A stretch of DNA of 64,000 nt, taken from assembly GCF_001571245.1 (NCBI RefSeq), contig NZ_BCTK01000001.1:1178001-1242000 (forward strand). Direction: 5' to 3'. Under the pieces are notes generated by a model. That model had not been told where the DNA came from. It saw only the letters and a program-made list of their open reading frames with translations, and did no database searches. This document shows positions 8,110 to 14,970 of the stretch, piece by piece (the first letter of the stretch is position 1; each line of letters begins with the position of its first letter). The translations under genes and the position numbers were made by a program. The stretch is from Achromobacter piechaudii NBRC 102461. Its GTDB lineage: Bacteria > Pseudomonadota > Gammaproteobacteria > Burkholderiales > Burkholderiaceae_B.

Positions 8110-8123
8110 GCAAGTGCCGTGCC
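8110..8123 (-). promoter_or_regulatory. Sigma-54 promoter for the acidic protein/DUF378 pair
   Basis: Minus strand GGCACGGCACTTGC (GG 8123-8122, GC 8111-8110), consensus. Predicted start near 8098, 48-base leader. Its -24 box is 10 bp from the divergent promoter's. Confidence 0.87.
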
Positions 8124-8133
8124 CGGGCACGCG

Positions 8134-8147
8134 GGTACGTCAGTTGC
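8134..8147 (+). promoter_or_regulatory. Sigma-54 promoter for the stress membrane protein
   Basis: GGTACGTCAGTTGC. Predicted start near 8159, 22 bases before the ATG. Confidence 0.83.
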
Positions 8148-8180
8148 TGCAATGGCGGTGTACGCATACGGGAGAACGCC

Positions 8181-8771
8181 ATGTCCTTGATCGTTGCCGC
8201 AAGATTCCAGACCTTTGACCAAGCCTCCGTCGCCACCCAAAACCTGTTTCAGCAAGGATTCACGGAAGACGACGTGCATACCTTCTATGTCAATTCGGCC
8301 GGGGAGCATTCCCGCTATCCGTTAGGCGGTGACCGCGTTGCCGATCCCGATGCCAAGGGCGGACACCTGGGCGCCATGGCGGGCGCTGCGGGCCTGGGGT
8401 TTCTTTTTGCGCTGCTGGGCGGCGTGATCGCCGCGCAGATGGCGGCGCCGGTGCTCATCATCATCGCCGCCGCAGGCGTGGGCGCCTATCTGGGCGCGTT
8501 GGCCGGCGCGATGTGGATCGTCGGGCGGGGACGGCGCAAGACGCCCACCACGCCCGTGGTGCTGGAAGAACACCCCGCCGTGCGCGCGGCCGGTGTGATG
8601 CTGGCGCTGCATGTCTCTGCCGAGCAGGAAGCATTGGCCAGGCGCGTGCTGCGTGAGTCAGGCGGGCAAGACATTGAACGCGCCCAAGGTCGGTGGCGCG
8701 ATGGAAAGTGGCAGGATTTCGATCCGCTCGCGCCGCCCCAGACCGTAGAAGTGCCGTCGCCCACGCCGTGA
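8181..8771 (+). CDS. General-stress-type membrane protein
   Basis: The 196-residue protein starts at the ATG preceded by GGGAGAA. The N-terminus (about 1-50) resembles the FDN/YflT general-stress domain that senses or binds through an alpha-beta fold (AARFQTFDQASVATQNL). A Gly/Ala-rich double membrane segment follows (residues 60-115), then a second soluble alpha-beta half with VMLALHVSAEQEALARRVL. This layout is common in uncharacterised stress-induced inner-membrane proteins. It has its own sigma-54 promoter. Exact role unknown. Confidence 0.78.
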   Translation: MSLIVAARFQTFDQASVATQNLFQQGFTEDDVHTFYVNSAGEHSRYPLGGDRVADPDAKGGHLGAMAGAAGLGFLFALLGGVIAAQMAAPVLIIIAAAGVGAYLGALAGAMWIVGRGRRKTPTTPVVLEEHPAVRAAGVMLALHVSAEQEALARRVLRESGGQDIERAQGRWRDGKWQDFDPLAPPQTVEVPSPTP

Positions 8772-8782
8772 TTGATCGTGTG

Positions 8783-8818
8783 CTGGCGGCAGGGCTGCGC
8801 AAGAGCAGGCCTGCCGCC
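8783..8818. terminator. Hairpin between convergent genes, possible bidirectional terminator
   Basis: Perfect 10-bp stem TGGCGGCAGG / CCTGCCGCCA between the stops at 8771 (+) and 8829 (-). No T run follows on either strand, so terminator function is uncertain. Confidence 0.5.
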
Positions 8819-8828
8819 ATGACCGCAT

Positions 8829-9722
8829 TCAGTCACCTGCGCTACCCGTGATGGGCAGCACGATGCCGGTGATGTAGCTGGCGCACACGGGGGCCGCGAG
8901 GAATACATAAGCGGGCGCGATCTCTTCCGGTTGGGCGGGGCGGCCAAAGTCGGTCTTCTTGCCAAATTCCTTGATCGCTTCCGCACTCTGGTCCGCAGGA
9001 TTCAATGGCGTCCACACCGGCCCGGGCGCGACCGCGTTGACCCGGATGCCGTCCGACGCCAGGTTGGCGGCCAAGGAACGGGTGAATGCGTGGATAGCGC
9101 CTTTGGTCGACGAGTAATCCAGCAGCTTGGCGCTGCCGCGCAGGCCGGTCACAGATCCCGTGTTGATGATGGACGCACCCGTTTTCAAATGGGGCAGCGC
9201 CGCGCGCGCCATGTGGAAATAGCCGGTGATGTTGGTGCTGAGTGTCTTTTCCCATTGTTCATCGCTGATCTCGGTCAACGATTCGATGTGCTGCTGATAC
9301 GCCGCGTTGTTGACCAGAATATCGAGCTTGCCGAATTCCTTCACAGTCTGCTCGACGGCTTGCTTGCAAAAGCCCCCGTCCTTCACATCGCCCGGGATCA
9401 ACAGGCAGCGCCGCCCCTCGGCTTGCACCACACGCTGAGTTTCCTTGGCGTCTTCATGCTCGTCCAGATACACGACGGCGACGTCGGCGCCTTCGCGCGC
9501 AAACAGCACGCTGACCGCGCGTCCAATACCGGAATCGCCGCCAGTGACGATCGCCACCATATCTTTCAACTTGCCGCTGCCCTCGTAGCCGGGCGCCTGG
9601 TACTGCGGCTTGAGCTGCATGTCCGCTTCGTTGCCAGGCTTGTCCAGATGCTGGCCGGGCATGGGCGGCGTGGGGTGAGGGCGGTCGCCCGTCTGCGCAG
9701 GGGTGTTCGACGATTGGCTCAT
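8829..9722 (-). CDS. Short-chain dehydrogenase/reductase, YghA/GSP39 type
   Basis: The 297-residue protein has a 50-residue polar N-terminal extension (MPGQHLDKPG, LKPQYQAPGY) typical of the YghA/general stress protein 39 group, followed by a classical SDR fold: cofactor motif TGGDSGIGRA, NNAAYQ, catalytic Ser in NTGSVTG, YSSTKGAIH with Tyr and Lys, and VAPGPVWTPL. It should be an NAD(P)-dependent oxidoreductase; substrate unknown. The start at 9722 is chosen for the AGGAG just upstream. It is transcribed from a sigma-54 promoter back to back with that of csbD. Confidence 0.9.
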   Translation of the reverse strand: MSQSSNTPAQTGDRPHPTPPMPGQHLDKPGNEADMQLKPQYQAPGYEGSGKLKDMVAIVTGGDSGIGRAVSVLFAREGADVAVVYLDEHEDAKETQRVVQAEGRRCLLIPGDVKDGGFCKQAVEQTVKEFGKLDILVNNAAYQQHIESLTEISDEQWEKTLSTNITGYFHMARAALPHLKTGASIINTGSVTGLRGSAKLLDYSSTKGAIHAFTRSLAANLASDGIRVNAVAPGPVWTPLNPADQSAEAIKEFGKKTDFGRPAQPEEIAPAYVFLAAPVCASYITGIVLPITGSAGD

Positions 9723-9772
9723 GGTTGGCTCCTGGTGATGGCGCGAAATGAACGCCTTGACCGCGACTTGGA

Positions 9773-9786
9773 GCAAACCCTGTTCC
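9773..9786 (-). promoter_or_regulatory. Sigma-54 promoter for the SDR gene
   Basis: Minus strand GGAACAGGGTTTGC (GG 9786-9785, GC 9774-9773). Predicted start near 9761, 39-base leader. The divergent -24 box lies 14 bp away. Confidence 0.82.
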
Positions 9787-9800
9787 TGGCGCGCGGTTTG

Positions 9801-9814
9801 GGCACGGCGCTTGC
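9801..9814 (+). promoter_or_regulatory. Sigma-54 promoter for csbD
   Basis: GGCACGGCGCTTGC, the same core as at 7095. Predicted start near 9826, 56-base leader. Confidence 0.87.
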
Positions 9815-9881
9815 GAAGGGGTGGGCACCAGCGTCAATTGCGGCGCCGGTTTTCCATCAACGCGATGAAAGTGAGAGAGCC

Positions 9882-10058
9882 ATGAACAAGGACCAGGTGA
9901 AGGGCAGAGTCGAAGAGGCCGTCGGCAAGGTGAAGGAAGTGGCCGGCAAGGCCACCGGCAGCACGTCTACCGAGGTGAAGGGCACGGCGCAGAAGGTCGC
10001 CGGGAAAACCCAGGCTGCTTATGGCGATGCCAAGGACAAGGCTCAAAAGCCGGGCTGA
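9882..10058 (+). CDS. CsbD family stress protein
   Basis: The 58-residue protein begins MNKDQVKGRVEEAVGKVKE and continues with a second similar Lys/Gly/Ala helix, the CsbD/YjbJ signature. These proteins are among the most abundant general-stress proteins of many bacteria, although their molecular role is unknown. In Bacillus csbD is under sigma-B; here it follows a consensus sigma-54 promoter. The TGA stop lies in the loop of a hairpin. Confidence 0.93.
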   Translation: MNKDQVKGRVEEAVGKVKEVAGKATGSTSTEVKGTAQKVAGKTQAAYGDAKDKAQKPG

Positions 10059-10066
10059 TGCCCGGC
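10045..10066 (-). terminator. Terminator at the csbD / DUF883 convergent junction
   Basis: GCCGGGC-TGAT-GCCCGGC hairpin. On the minus strand it is followed by TTTT, so it best serves the minus-strand gene ending at 10089. Confidence 0.7.
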
Positions 10067-10088
10067 CTCGCCACGGTTGGCGCGGCGG

Positions 10089-10430
10089 TTACTGGCGTCC
10101 GACGACGACGCCGAATAGAAACGCCGCGCCGGCCACCAGCCCGATGGCCTGCCACGGGCGCGCATGGATATATTCCTCCGTGCAATCGATCGTTTCCCGC
10201 ATCAAATCCCCCGCATTTTCCGAGGCATCGCGCAGGCTGCGCCGCGTGGCGTTCAGTTGATCCGACAGGCGTGCCTTGAGAGCATCCAGATCGCCCGGAT
10301 CGGCATCGCGTAACGTCGCTTCAATCTCATCGATCCAACTTTCCGGATGGCGCGCGCGTCTGCGCGATCCACGATCGTCCGGGCCGTTCTCGGGAAAGTC
10401 GGAAGGCAAAGGGGTATTCGTAGAGGCCAT
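10089..10430 (-). CDS. ElaB/YqjD/DUF883 family inner-membrane-anchored protein
   Basis: The 113-residue protein has a polar N-terminus, a long amphipathic helix (about 35-85, LKARLSDQLNATRRSLRD) and a C-terminal Gly-rich membrane anchor (AIGLVAGAAFLFGVVVGRQ). This is the layout of ElaB/YqjD proteins, which tether ribosomes to the membrane in stationary phase in E. coli. Start at 10430 follows CCAGGAG. It lies 84 bases downstream of the Cys-rich gene on the same strand. Only a degenerate sigma-54-like site is visible upstream. Confidence 0.82.
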   Translation of the reverse strand: MASTNTPLPSDFPENGPDDRGSRRRARHPESWIDEIEATLRDADPGDLDALKARLSDQLNATRRSLRDASENAGDLMRETIDCTEEYIHARPWQAIGLVAGAAFLFGVVVGRQ

Positions 10431-10514
10431 CGAAAAGCTCCTGGCAATCGGGCGAAGTAGGCGCCATCGCAAAGCCTGCCCGTGCGGCTGCGCGGCGTGT
10501 CGAAGCCTGGCGGT

Positions 10515-10847
10515 TCAAGCTTCGAGCATATCCTGGCAAGCCAGCGTGCACGCCAGGCATGCGCCGGCGCAGATCTGGCAATGTTCCACGTCCTGGTAGG
10601 GCGCGCAGGCGCGAGCGCACGCGTCACAGACCAAAGCGCACAACGTACAAAGCGCGGTAGAAAATTCGCCATTGCGCGCCAGCATGGCGGCGCAAAGACG
10701 GCACACGCTGGCGCAGTCGGTCGCCAGGGCAATGCAACGCTTCATGCGCGCTGCGTTCGTTCCCAGGCCAACCGCGGCGCACTGATCGCAAGCCACCGCG
10801 CATTCATAGCAGGCTTGCACACATTGCTCGAAATTTGGGTCTCGCAT
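10515..10847 (-). CDS. Four-helix-bundle Cys-rich copper-binding protein (DUF326/Csp type)
   Basis: The 110-residue protein has about eighteen cysteines spaced mostly three to four residues apart (CVQACYECAVACDQC, CASVCRLCAAM, CTLCALVCDACARAC, CQICAGACLACTLACQ). This places them along one face of helices, as in the cytosolic copper-storage proteins (Csp) and DUF326 members. A role in Cu(I) buffering is therefore likely. There is no signal peptide, so it is cytosolic like Csp3. The ATG at 10847 follows AAGGAG. Confidence 0.88.
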   Translation of the reverse strand: MRDPNFEQCVQACYECAVACDQCAAVGLGTNAARMKRCIALATDCASVCRLCAAMLARNGEFSTALCTLCALVCDACARACAPYQDVEHCQICAGACLACTLACQDMLEA

Positions 10848-10995
10848 TGCATCTCCTTGTGAGTGCCCATGGCGATTGGCGAAGGCAGCCCCGCGCGGGC
10901 CCGGCCACATCCGCTTGCAATTTGAAGATACTGCCAGTGCCTGGAGGCGGCCTCGCGCCGTAGGATGAAGGCTCGAAACCAGCCAGGAGGAAGTC

Positions 10996-11247
10996 ATGAA
11001 ATCCCGCTCCGATTCGAAGCCACGAAGCCCTGCCAGCAAGGCGGCCACGTCCGAGGACACCGCAAAGATACTGCCGCCGCGCGGGCCCGTCGATGTGCCG
11101 AAACAACCGGTGAAACCGGACGCCTCGACCCCTGACGAAGCCGCGCGCGACAAGCGGGCCGTCGTCGATAACCAGACCGAATCCAACTGGGCGGACGGCG
11201 ACGCGCCGCAACCTCGCGCGAAGAACGCACGCTCACACCTCTTCTAG
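10996..11247 (+). CDS. Small hydrophilic hypothetical protein
   Basis: The 83-residue protein is rich in Lys, Arg, Asp, Ser and Pro with no hydrophobic stretch, similar in character to the product at 7156. The start is well supported by CCAGGAGGAAG. Its last 15 bases overlap the end of the convergent topoisomerase gene. Only a poor sigma-54-like match (GGAGGCGGCCTCGC, 10943-10956) lies upstream. Function unknown. Confidence 0.72.
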   Translation: MKSRSDSKPRSPASKAATSEDTAKILPPRGPVDVPKQPVKPDASTPDEAARDKRAVVDNQTESNWADGDAPQPRAKNARSHLF

Positions 11248-12315
11248 CGGCATGGGCGGCGCGGGCGCGTCGATGGGCGGCAGTTCGTGCAGGAATTGCA
11301 AGAGCCGCCGTTCGTCGGCTTGCAGGCCGCGCGGCCCGGCCGGCGCGCGCGCCTTGGCCGGCAACCTGCCTTCCAGATACGCCTCCAGCAAGGCCGGATG
11401 CACATAACAGGCCCGGCACACGGCGGGCGTGTTGGCCAGCCGTTTGGACACCTGCTTGATCACATCGGCCACCGTCTGGCGCGCTTGCGTCGCGGTTTGG
11501 AAAGGATGCGACTGCAACGCCGCATAGGCCAGAACCGAACCTGCCCACGTGCGGTAATGCTTGGCCGTGAAATCACCTTCGCCCGCCTCGCGCAGATAAG
11601 CATTCACCGCGCCGGAATCCACGGGATGCTTGTCGCCGTCCTCGTCCAGGTACTGGAACAGTTGCTGCCCCGGAATTTCCATGCAGCGCTTGATGATGCG
11701 CGCCACGCGGCGGTCCCTCACAGTCACGTCATGCGGCACGCCGCTTTTACCCACGAACCGGAAACGAAAGCTGCTGCCGGCAACGGTGGCATGGCGCCGC
11801 GTCAGCGTGGTCAGGCCGTACGACTTGTTCGAGCGCGCGTATTCGCGCGCGCCGATGCGGATCAGCGTGGTCTCCAACAGCCGCACCAATGTGGCGACTA
11901 CCTTGTTCTGCGTCAGACCGCGTTCCTGCATATCGCGCGCAACGCGCCGCCGGATGCGCGGCAACGCCTGGCCGAACGCCAGCAGATTCTGGTATTTGCC
12001 CGCATCGCGCAACGCAGCCCATGACGGGTGATAGCGGTACTGCTTGCGCCCACGCGCGTCGCGCCCGGTGGCCTGCAAATGGCCATGGGGCAGGGGGCAG
12101 ATCCACACATCTTCATACGCGGGCGGTATCACCAGCTTGTGGATGCGCTCGATCTCCGCTTTATTCCTGATGCGCTTTCCGTCGGCGTCGACGTAATGAA
12201 AGGTGTTGCCGTTGACGCGCACGCGCCGGTAGCCCGGCTGGGTGTCATCGACGTAGACCAAAGGGGGATCGCAAGCGGCGGGTGCGGGCTCGGCAAGCGT
12301 TGTGCGGGTGTCCAT
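11233..12315 (-). CDS. DNA topoisomerase IB (poxvirus type)
   Basis: The 360-residue protein matches bacterial type IB topoisomerases of viral size: an N-terminal Top6b_N-like region (YVDDTQPGYRRVRVNG, IPPAYEDVWICPLPHGHLQATGRD) and the catalytic domain with KSYGLTTL, the RRH-type motif, KHYRTWAGS (catalytic Arg/Lys region) and the nucleophilic Tyr in VCRACYVHP. It relaxes supercoils through a 3'-phosphotyrosine intermediate. The start at 12315 has GGAG upstream and fits the short leader from the sigma-54 promoter. Location in a stress regulon suggests chromosome maintenance under stress. Confidence 0.93.
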   Translation of the reverse strand: MDTRTTLAEPAPAACDPPLVYVDDTQPGYRRVRVNGNTFHYVDADGKRIRNKAEIERIHKLVIPPAYEDVWICPLPHGHLQATGRDARGRKQYRYHPSWAALRDAGKYQNLLAFGQALPRIRRRVARDMQERGLTQNKVVATLVRLLETTLIRIGAREYARSNKSYGLTTLTRRHATVAGSSFRFRFVGKSGVPHDVTVRDRRVARIIKRCMEIPGQQLFQYLDEDGDKHPVDSGAVNAYLREAGEGDFTAKHYRTWAGSVLAYAALQSHPFQTATQARQTVADVIKQVSKRLANTPAVCRACYVHPALLEAYLEGRLPAKARAPAGPRGLQADERRLLQFLHELPPIDAPAPPMPLEEV

Positions 12316-12346
12316 GCTGTCTCCGGATACGTCCGCGCGCCTGCAA

Positions 12347-12360
12347 GCAAACCGCGTGCC
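12347..12360 (-). promoter_or_regulatory. Sigma-54 promoter for topoisomerase IB
   Basis: Minus strand GGCACGCGGTTTGC (GG 12360-12359, GC 12348-12347). Predicted start near 12335, 20-base leader. Confidence 0.85.
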
Positions 12361-12392
12361 CAAACCGGGGCGAGGGCACGCTGGGGGGGTTG

Positions 12393-12406
12393 GGCACGAC
12401 GCTTGC
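12393..12406 (+). promoter_or_regulatory. Sigma-54 promoter for the Pro-rich protein at 12495
   Basis: GGCACGACGCTTGC. Predicted start near 12418, 77-base leader; divergent from the topoisomerase promoter by 32 bp. Confidence 0.86.
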
Positions 12407-12494
12407 TGAGTACAAGCCAGCGACAACCGTCTGCGAATCGATCGTTGCGAAGCGTGCATCAAACGCGATCCAGCGATCCCTAAAGGAGAGTGCC

Positions 12495-12656
12495 ATGCAA
12501 GCCACACAGCACCTACACGTGCCGCCCAAGCCCGAGCCCATTCCGCCCGGGTCGCCGCCCGGGGACTTGCCGGTGGACCCGGACACGGACCAGCCCGAAG
12601 TGGACCTGCCGCCGCTGTCCGAGCCCATCCGGGAAATCGAGCCGCCCAAGCGCTGA
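12495..12656 (+). CDS. Very small Pro/Asp/Glu-rich protein
   Basis: The 53-residue protein consists almost wholly of Pro, Asp, Glu and Leu (PPKPEPIPPGSPPGDLP) and cannot form a hydrophobic core. AAAGGAG precedes the ATG by eight bases, and the sigma-54 promoter supports it being real. No family recognised. The DUF3309 gene follows 50 bases later on the same strand and may share the transcript. Confidence 0.75.
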   Translation: MQATQHLHVPPKPEPIPPGSPPGDLPVDPDTDQPEVDLPPLSEPIREIEPPKR

Positions 12657-12706
12657 CGCGCGCTAGCCGTGACAACAACCTAAATCAATAACGACGAGGA
12701 ATCATT

Positions 12707-12859
12707 ATGTCGACCATCCTGCTGATCATTCTGATCCTGCTGCTTATCGGCGCCGTACCCGCGTGGCCGCACAGCCGAAGCTGGGGTTACTACCCCAGCG
12801 GCCTGCTTGGCATTGTCGTGATCGTGCTGATCGTGATGCTGCTGATGGGACGAATATAG
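12707..12859 (+). CDS. DUF3309 small membrane protein
   Basis: The 50-residue product starts MSTILLIILILLLIGAVP, has a central AWPHSRSWGYYPSG turn and a second hydrophobic helix (LLGIVVIVLIVMLLMG). This is the diagnostic DUF3309 pattern: two membrane helices around a W-x-x-S-x-x-W-G-Y motif. GAGGAA precedes the ATG. Such proteins are widespread in proteobacterial stress loci; function unknown. Confidence 0.88.
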   Translation: MSTILLIILILLLIGAVPAWPHSRSWGYYPSGLLGIVVIVLIVMLLMGRI

Positions 12860-12889
12860 TGGCCTAGCCTGACACGGGGCTGGCCCGGA

Positions 12890-12925
12890 TTCGGCCCGGC
12901 GTGGCATGGCCGCGTCCGGGCCGAA
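12890..12925 (+). terminator. Hairpin downstream of DUF3309
   Basis: Perfect 10-bp stem TTCGGCCCGG / CCGGGCCGAA, 30 bases after the stop. No T run follows, so it may be Rho-assisted. Confidence 0.5.
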
Positions 12926-13053
12926 GTCGCTTATAGGTGGCCGCTTACCGGGGCCGCTTATGGTGGCCGCTGCTTGGACGGCGGGTAGCATGCACGGGCG
13001 GCGAGGCGTAAGATCTCAGCGCCTTCAAAGACCCGCTACCCGGCATCGCCACC

Positions 13054-14010
13054 ATGACCATCCCCTTGCTAGTTTTGATCGACAGCGTGCAGGAATACCT
13101 GCCCGAGTTCCAGGCGCACGGCTTCGAGCCGATCTACGCGCCGACCGCGCAAACCCGCGCGAAAGCCATCCAGGATCATGCCGACCGCATCCGCGTTGTG
13201 CTCACGCGTGGCGCCACGGGCCTGCGTGCGGACGAAATGGCAGCCATGCCCAAGCTGGAACTGGTTTGTTCGCTGGGGGTGGGATACGAAAACATCGATC
13301 TGGCCGCCGCGCACGCACGCGGCATCACCGTCACCAACGGCCCCGGCGCGAACGCCGTGTCGGTCGCGGATCACGCCATGGCGCTGCTGCTGGGCGTGGC
13401 ACGCCATCTGCCGCAGGCCGATGCCTGGGTCCGGCAGGGACACTGGAGCGGTTTCATGGGCCCACAGGTGACGGGCAAGCGCCTGGGCATCCTGGGTCTG
13501 GGCACGATCGGCCTTGAGATCGCGCGTCGCGGCGCGAATGGGTTCGGCATGCAGGTCGGTTATTTCAATCGGCGCGCGCGTCCGGAATCGGGCTACACCT
13601 ATTTCGACAATCCCCGCGAGTTGGCGGCGGCGTCGGACTTCCTGGTTATCGCCACGCCCGGCGGCGCGGGCACCCGACATCTGGTGGACGAGCAAGTGCT
13701 GCAAGCCTTGGGGCCGACGGGCTACCTGATCAACATTGCGCGCGGCAGCGTCGTCGACACGGACGCCATGATCGCGGCCCTGGCCGAGGGGCGTATCGCG
13801 GGCGCAGGCCTGGATGTGGTGGATGGCGAACCGAATTTGCCGCCGGCGCTGCTGAAATTGAACAACGTGGTGCTGACACCGCATAGCGCCGGGCGCTCGC
13901 CCGAGGCGGTGGCGGCGACCGTGGCGTTGTTCCTGAAAAACGCCACGGCGCATTTTGGCGGCCAGCCGGTGCTGACACCGGTGCTGGACGCGCAAGCCCA
14001 AGCCGCCTGA
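13054..14010 (+). CDS. D-2-hydroxyacid dehydrogenase (glyoxylate/hydroxypyruvate reductase type)
   Basis: The 318-residue protein has the two-domain fold of NAD(P)-dependent D-2-hydroxyacid dehydrogenases: N-terminal substrate domain with LVCSLGVGYENIDL, then NGPGANAVSVADHAMALLL, the cofactor motif LGILGLGTIGLE, catalytic Arg in INIARGSVVDTDAM, Glu in DVVDGEPNLP and His in LTPHSAGRS. It should reduce a short 2-oxoacid; glyoxylate or hydroxypyruvate is likely but not certain. It is monocistronic and convergent with the UspA gene. Confidence 0.9.
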   Translation: MTIPLLVLIDSVQEYLPEFQAHGFEPIYAPTAQTRAKAIQDHADRIRVVLTRGATGLRADEMAAMPKLELVCSLGVGYENIDLAAAHARGITVTNGPGANAVSVADHAMALLLGVARHLPQADAWVRQGHWSGFMGPQVTGKRLGILGLGTIGLEIARRGANGFGMQVGYFNRRARPESGYTYFDNPRELAAASDFLVIATPGGAGTRHLVDEQVLQALGPTGYLINIARGSVVDTDAMIAALAEGRIAGAGLDVVDGEPNLPPALLKLNNVVLTPHSAGRSPEAVAATVALFLKNATAHFGGQPVLTPVLDAQAQAA

Positions 14011-14021
14011 AGGCTGCCCGC

Positions 14022-14858
14022 CTAGTGCGAGAACATGATCGGCACGGTCATGCTCTTCAGGATGGAAGCCGTCGCCCCGCCCATTGCCCATTGGCGGAAT
14101 TTGCTATGGCCATAAGCGCCCATCACGATCAGGTCGGCGCTATGGTCAGCGGCAGCGTTCAGGATGGTGCTGCCCACGCCCACGCCCTTGATGTCGCGGC
14201 GGACAAGGTCCGGCTCGGGCATGCCGTGCGCCACGCAGTAGGCCGCCAGGTCGCGCAGGTCGACGGCGCCTGCTTTCGATGCCGCCTCGCCTTCGTCCAT
14301 CGTCAATACGGACACGTTTGACGCCTGTCGCAGAACGGGCATGACATCGGCCAGGGCGCGTGCAGATTCGCGGCTGCCGTCCCAGCACACCAGCACACGG
14401 TGGCCGATGGCCGGAAATTCTCCGCTGGAAGGCAGCACCAGCACGGGCCTCCCGGCCGTCAGCAGCAACTGTTCGACGAATTCGATTTCGTGCGCGGCCT
14501 CGACGTCGTCGGGGTTGAACTGGCTGACGATGACCAGATCGGTGGCGCGTGCATGCAGCGCCACCGTGACGCTGGGAGCACCGTCGCCCACGCGCACCAC
14601 GGCGGGCACGTCGGCGGCGCTGGCGGCATCGCGGAAGGCATCTTCGACCGCCCCGCGATTCTGCGCCTGCAATTCCTTGATGACGCTCAACGTGCGAGAC
14701 ATAAGCACCGACTCGCCGTAGTAGTACTGCGGCGGCGCGGCGTTGGCGTATATGCCCACCAGCTCCGCCTGATGACGTTGCGCAAGCGACAGCGCCAGCG
14801 CAGTGCGGCGTTTGCAGTCGAAACCGTGATCCAGATGAACGGAAATTCGGCGGTACAT
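14022..14858 (-). CDS. Universal stress protein, tandem UspA domains
   Basis: The 278-residue protein has two Usp domains. The second keeps the nucleotide-binding loop G-x2-G-x9-G (VMGAYGHSKFRQWAMGGAT), so ATP binding is likely; the first domain's loop is degenerate. Tandem Usp proteins act in anaerobic survival and stress adaptation. The ATG at 14858 follows AAGGAG. An FNR/ANR-type box lies 68 bases upstream, suggesting induction under oxygen limitation. Confidence 0.92.
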   Translation of the reverse strand: MYRRISVHLDHGFDCKRRTALALSLAQRHQAELVGIYANAAPPQYYYGESVLMSRTLSVIKELQAQNRGAVEDAFRDAASAADVPAVVRVGDGAPSVTVALHARATDLVIVSQFNPDDVEAAHEIEFVEQLLLTAGRPVLVLPSSGEFPAIGHRVLVCWDGSRESARALADVMPVLRQASNVSVLTMDEGEAASKAGAVDLRDLAAYCVAHGMPEPDLVRRDIKGVGVGSTILNAAADHSADLIVMGAYGHSKFRQWAMGGATASILKSMTVPIMFSH

Positions 14859-14919
14859 GGCGGGTCTCCTTGGTTAGCGTCCCATGGTTTCATGGTTGCG
14901 CTTTCCGCCCGCGCGCCCC

Positions 14920-14933
14920 TTGACGCGCATCAA
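14920..14933 (-). promoter_or_regulatory. FNR/ANR-like binding site upstream of uspA
   Basis: TTGACGCGCATCAA matches the TTGAT-N4-ATCAA consensus at nine of ten half-site positions. If centred at -41.5 (class II activation), transcription would start near 14885, leaving a 27-base leader. Confidence 0.7.
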
Positions 14934-14970
14934 GTCCCGGCCAATTTACCGGGGCAAACGCAAATCCAGG

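Noticed and set aside
10907-10918. CTTGC element in the 10.9-kb intergenic region as a sigma-54 promoter
   Set aside because: The nearest GG is 12, not 10, bases upstream; sigma-54 spacing is strict.
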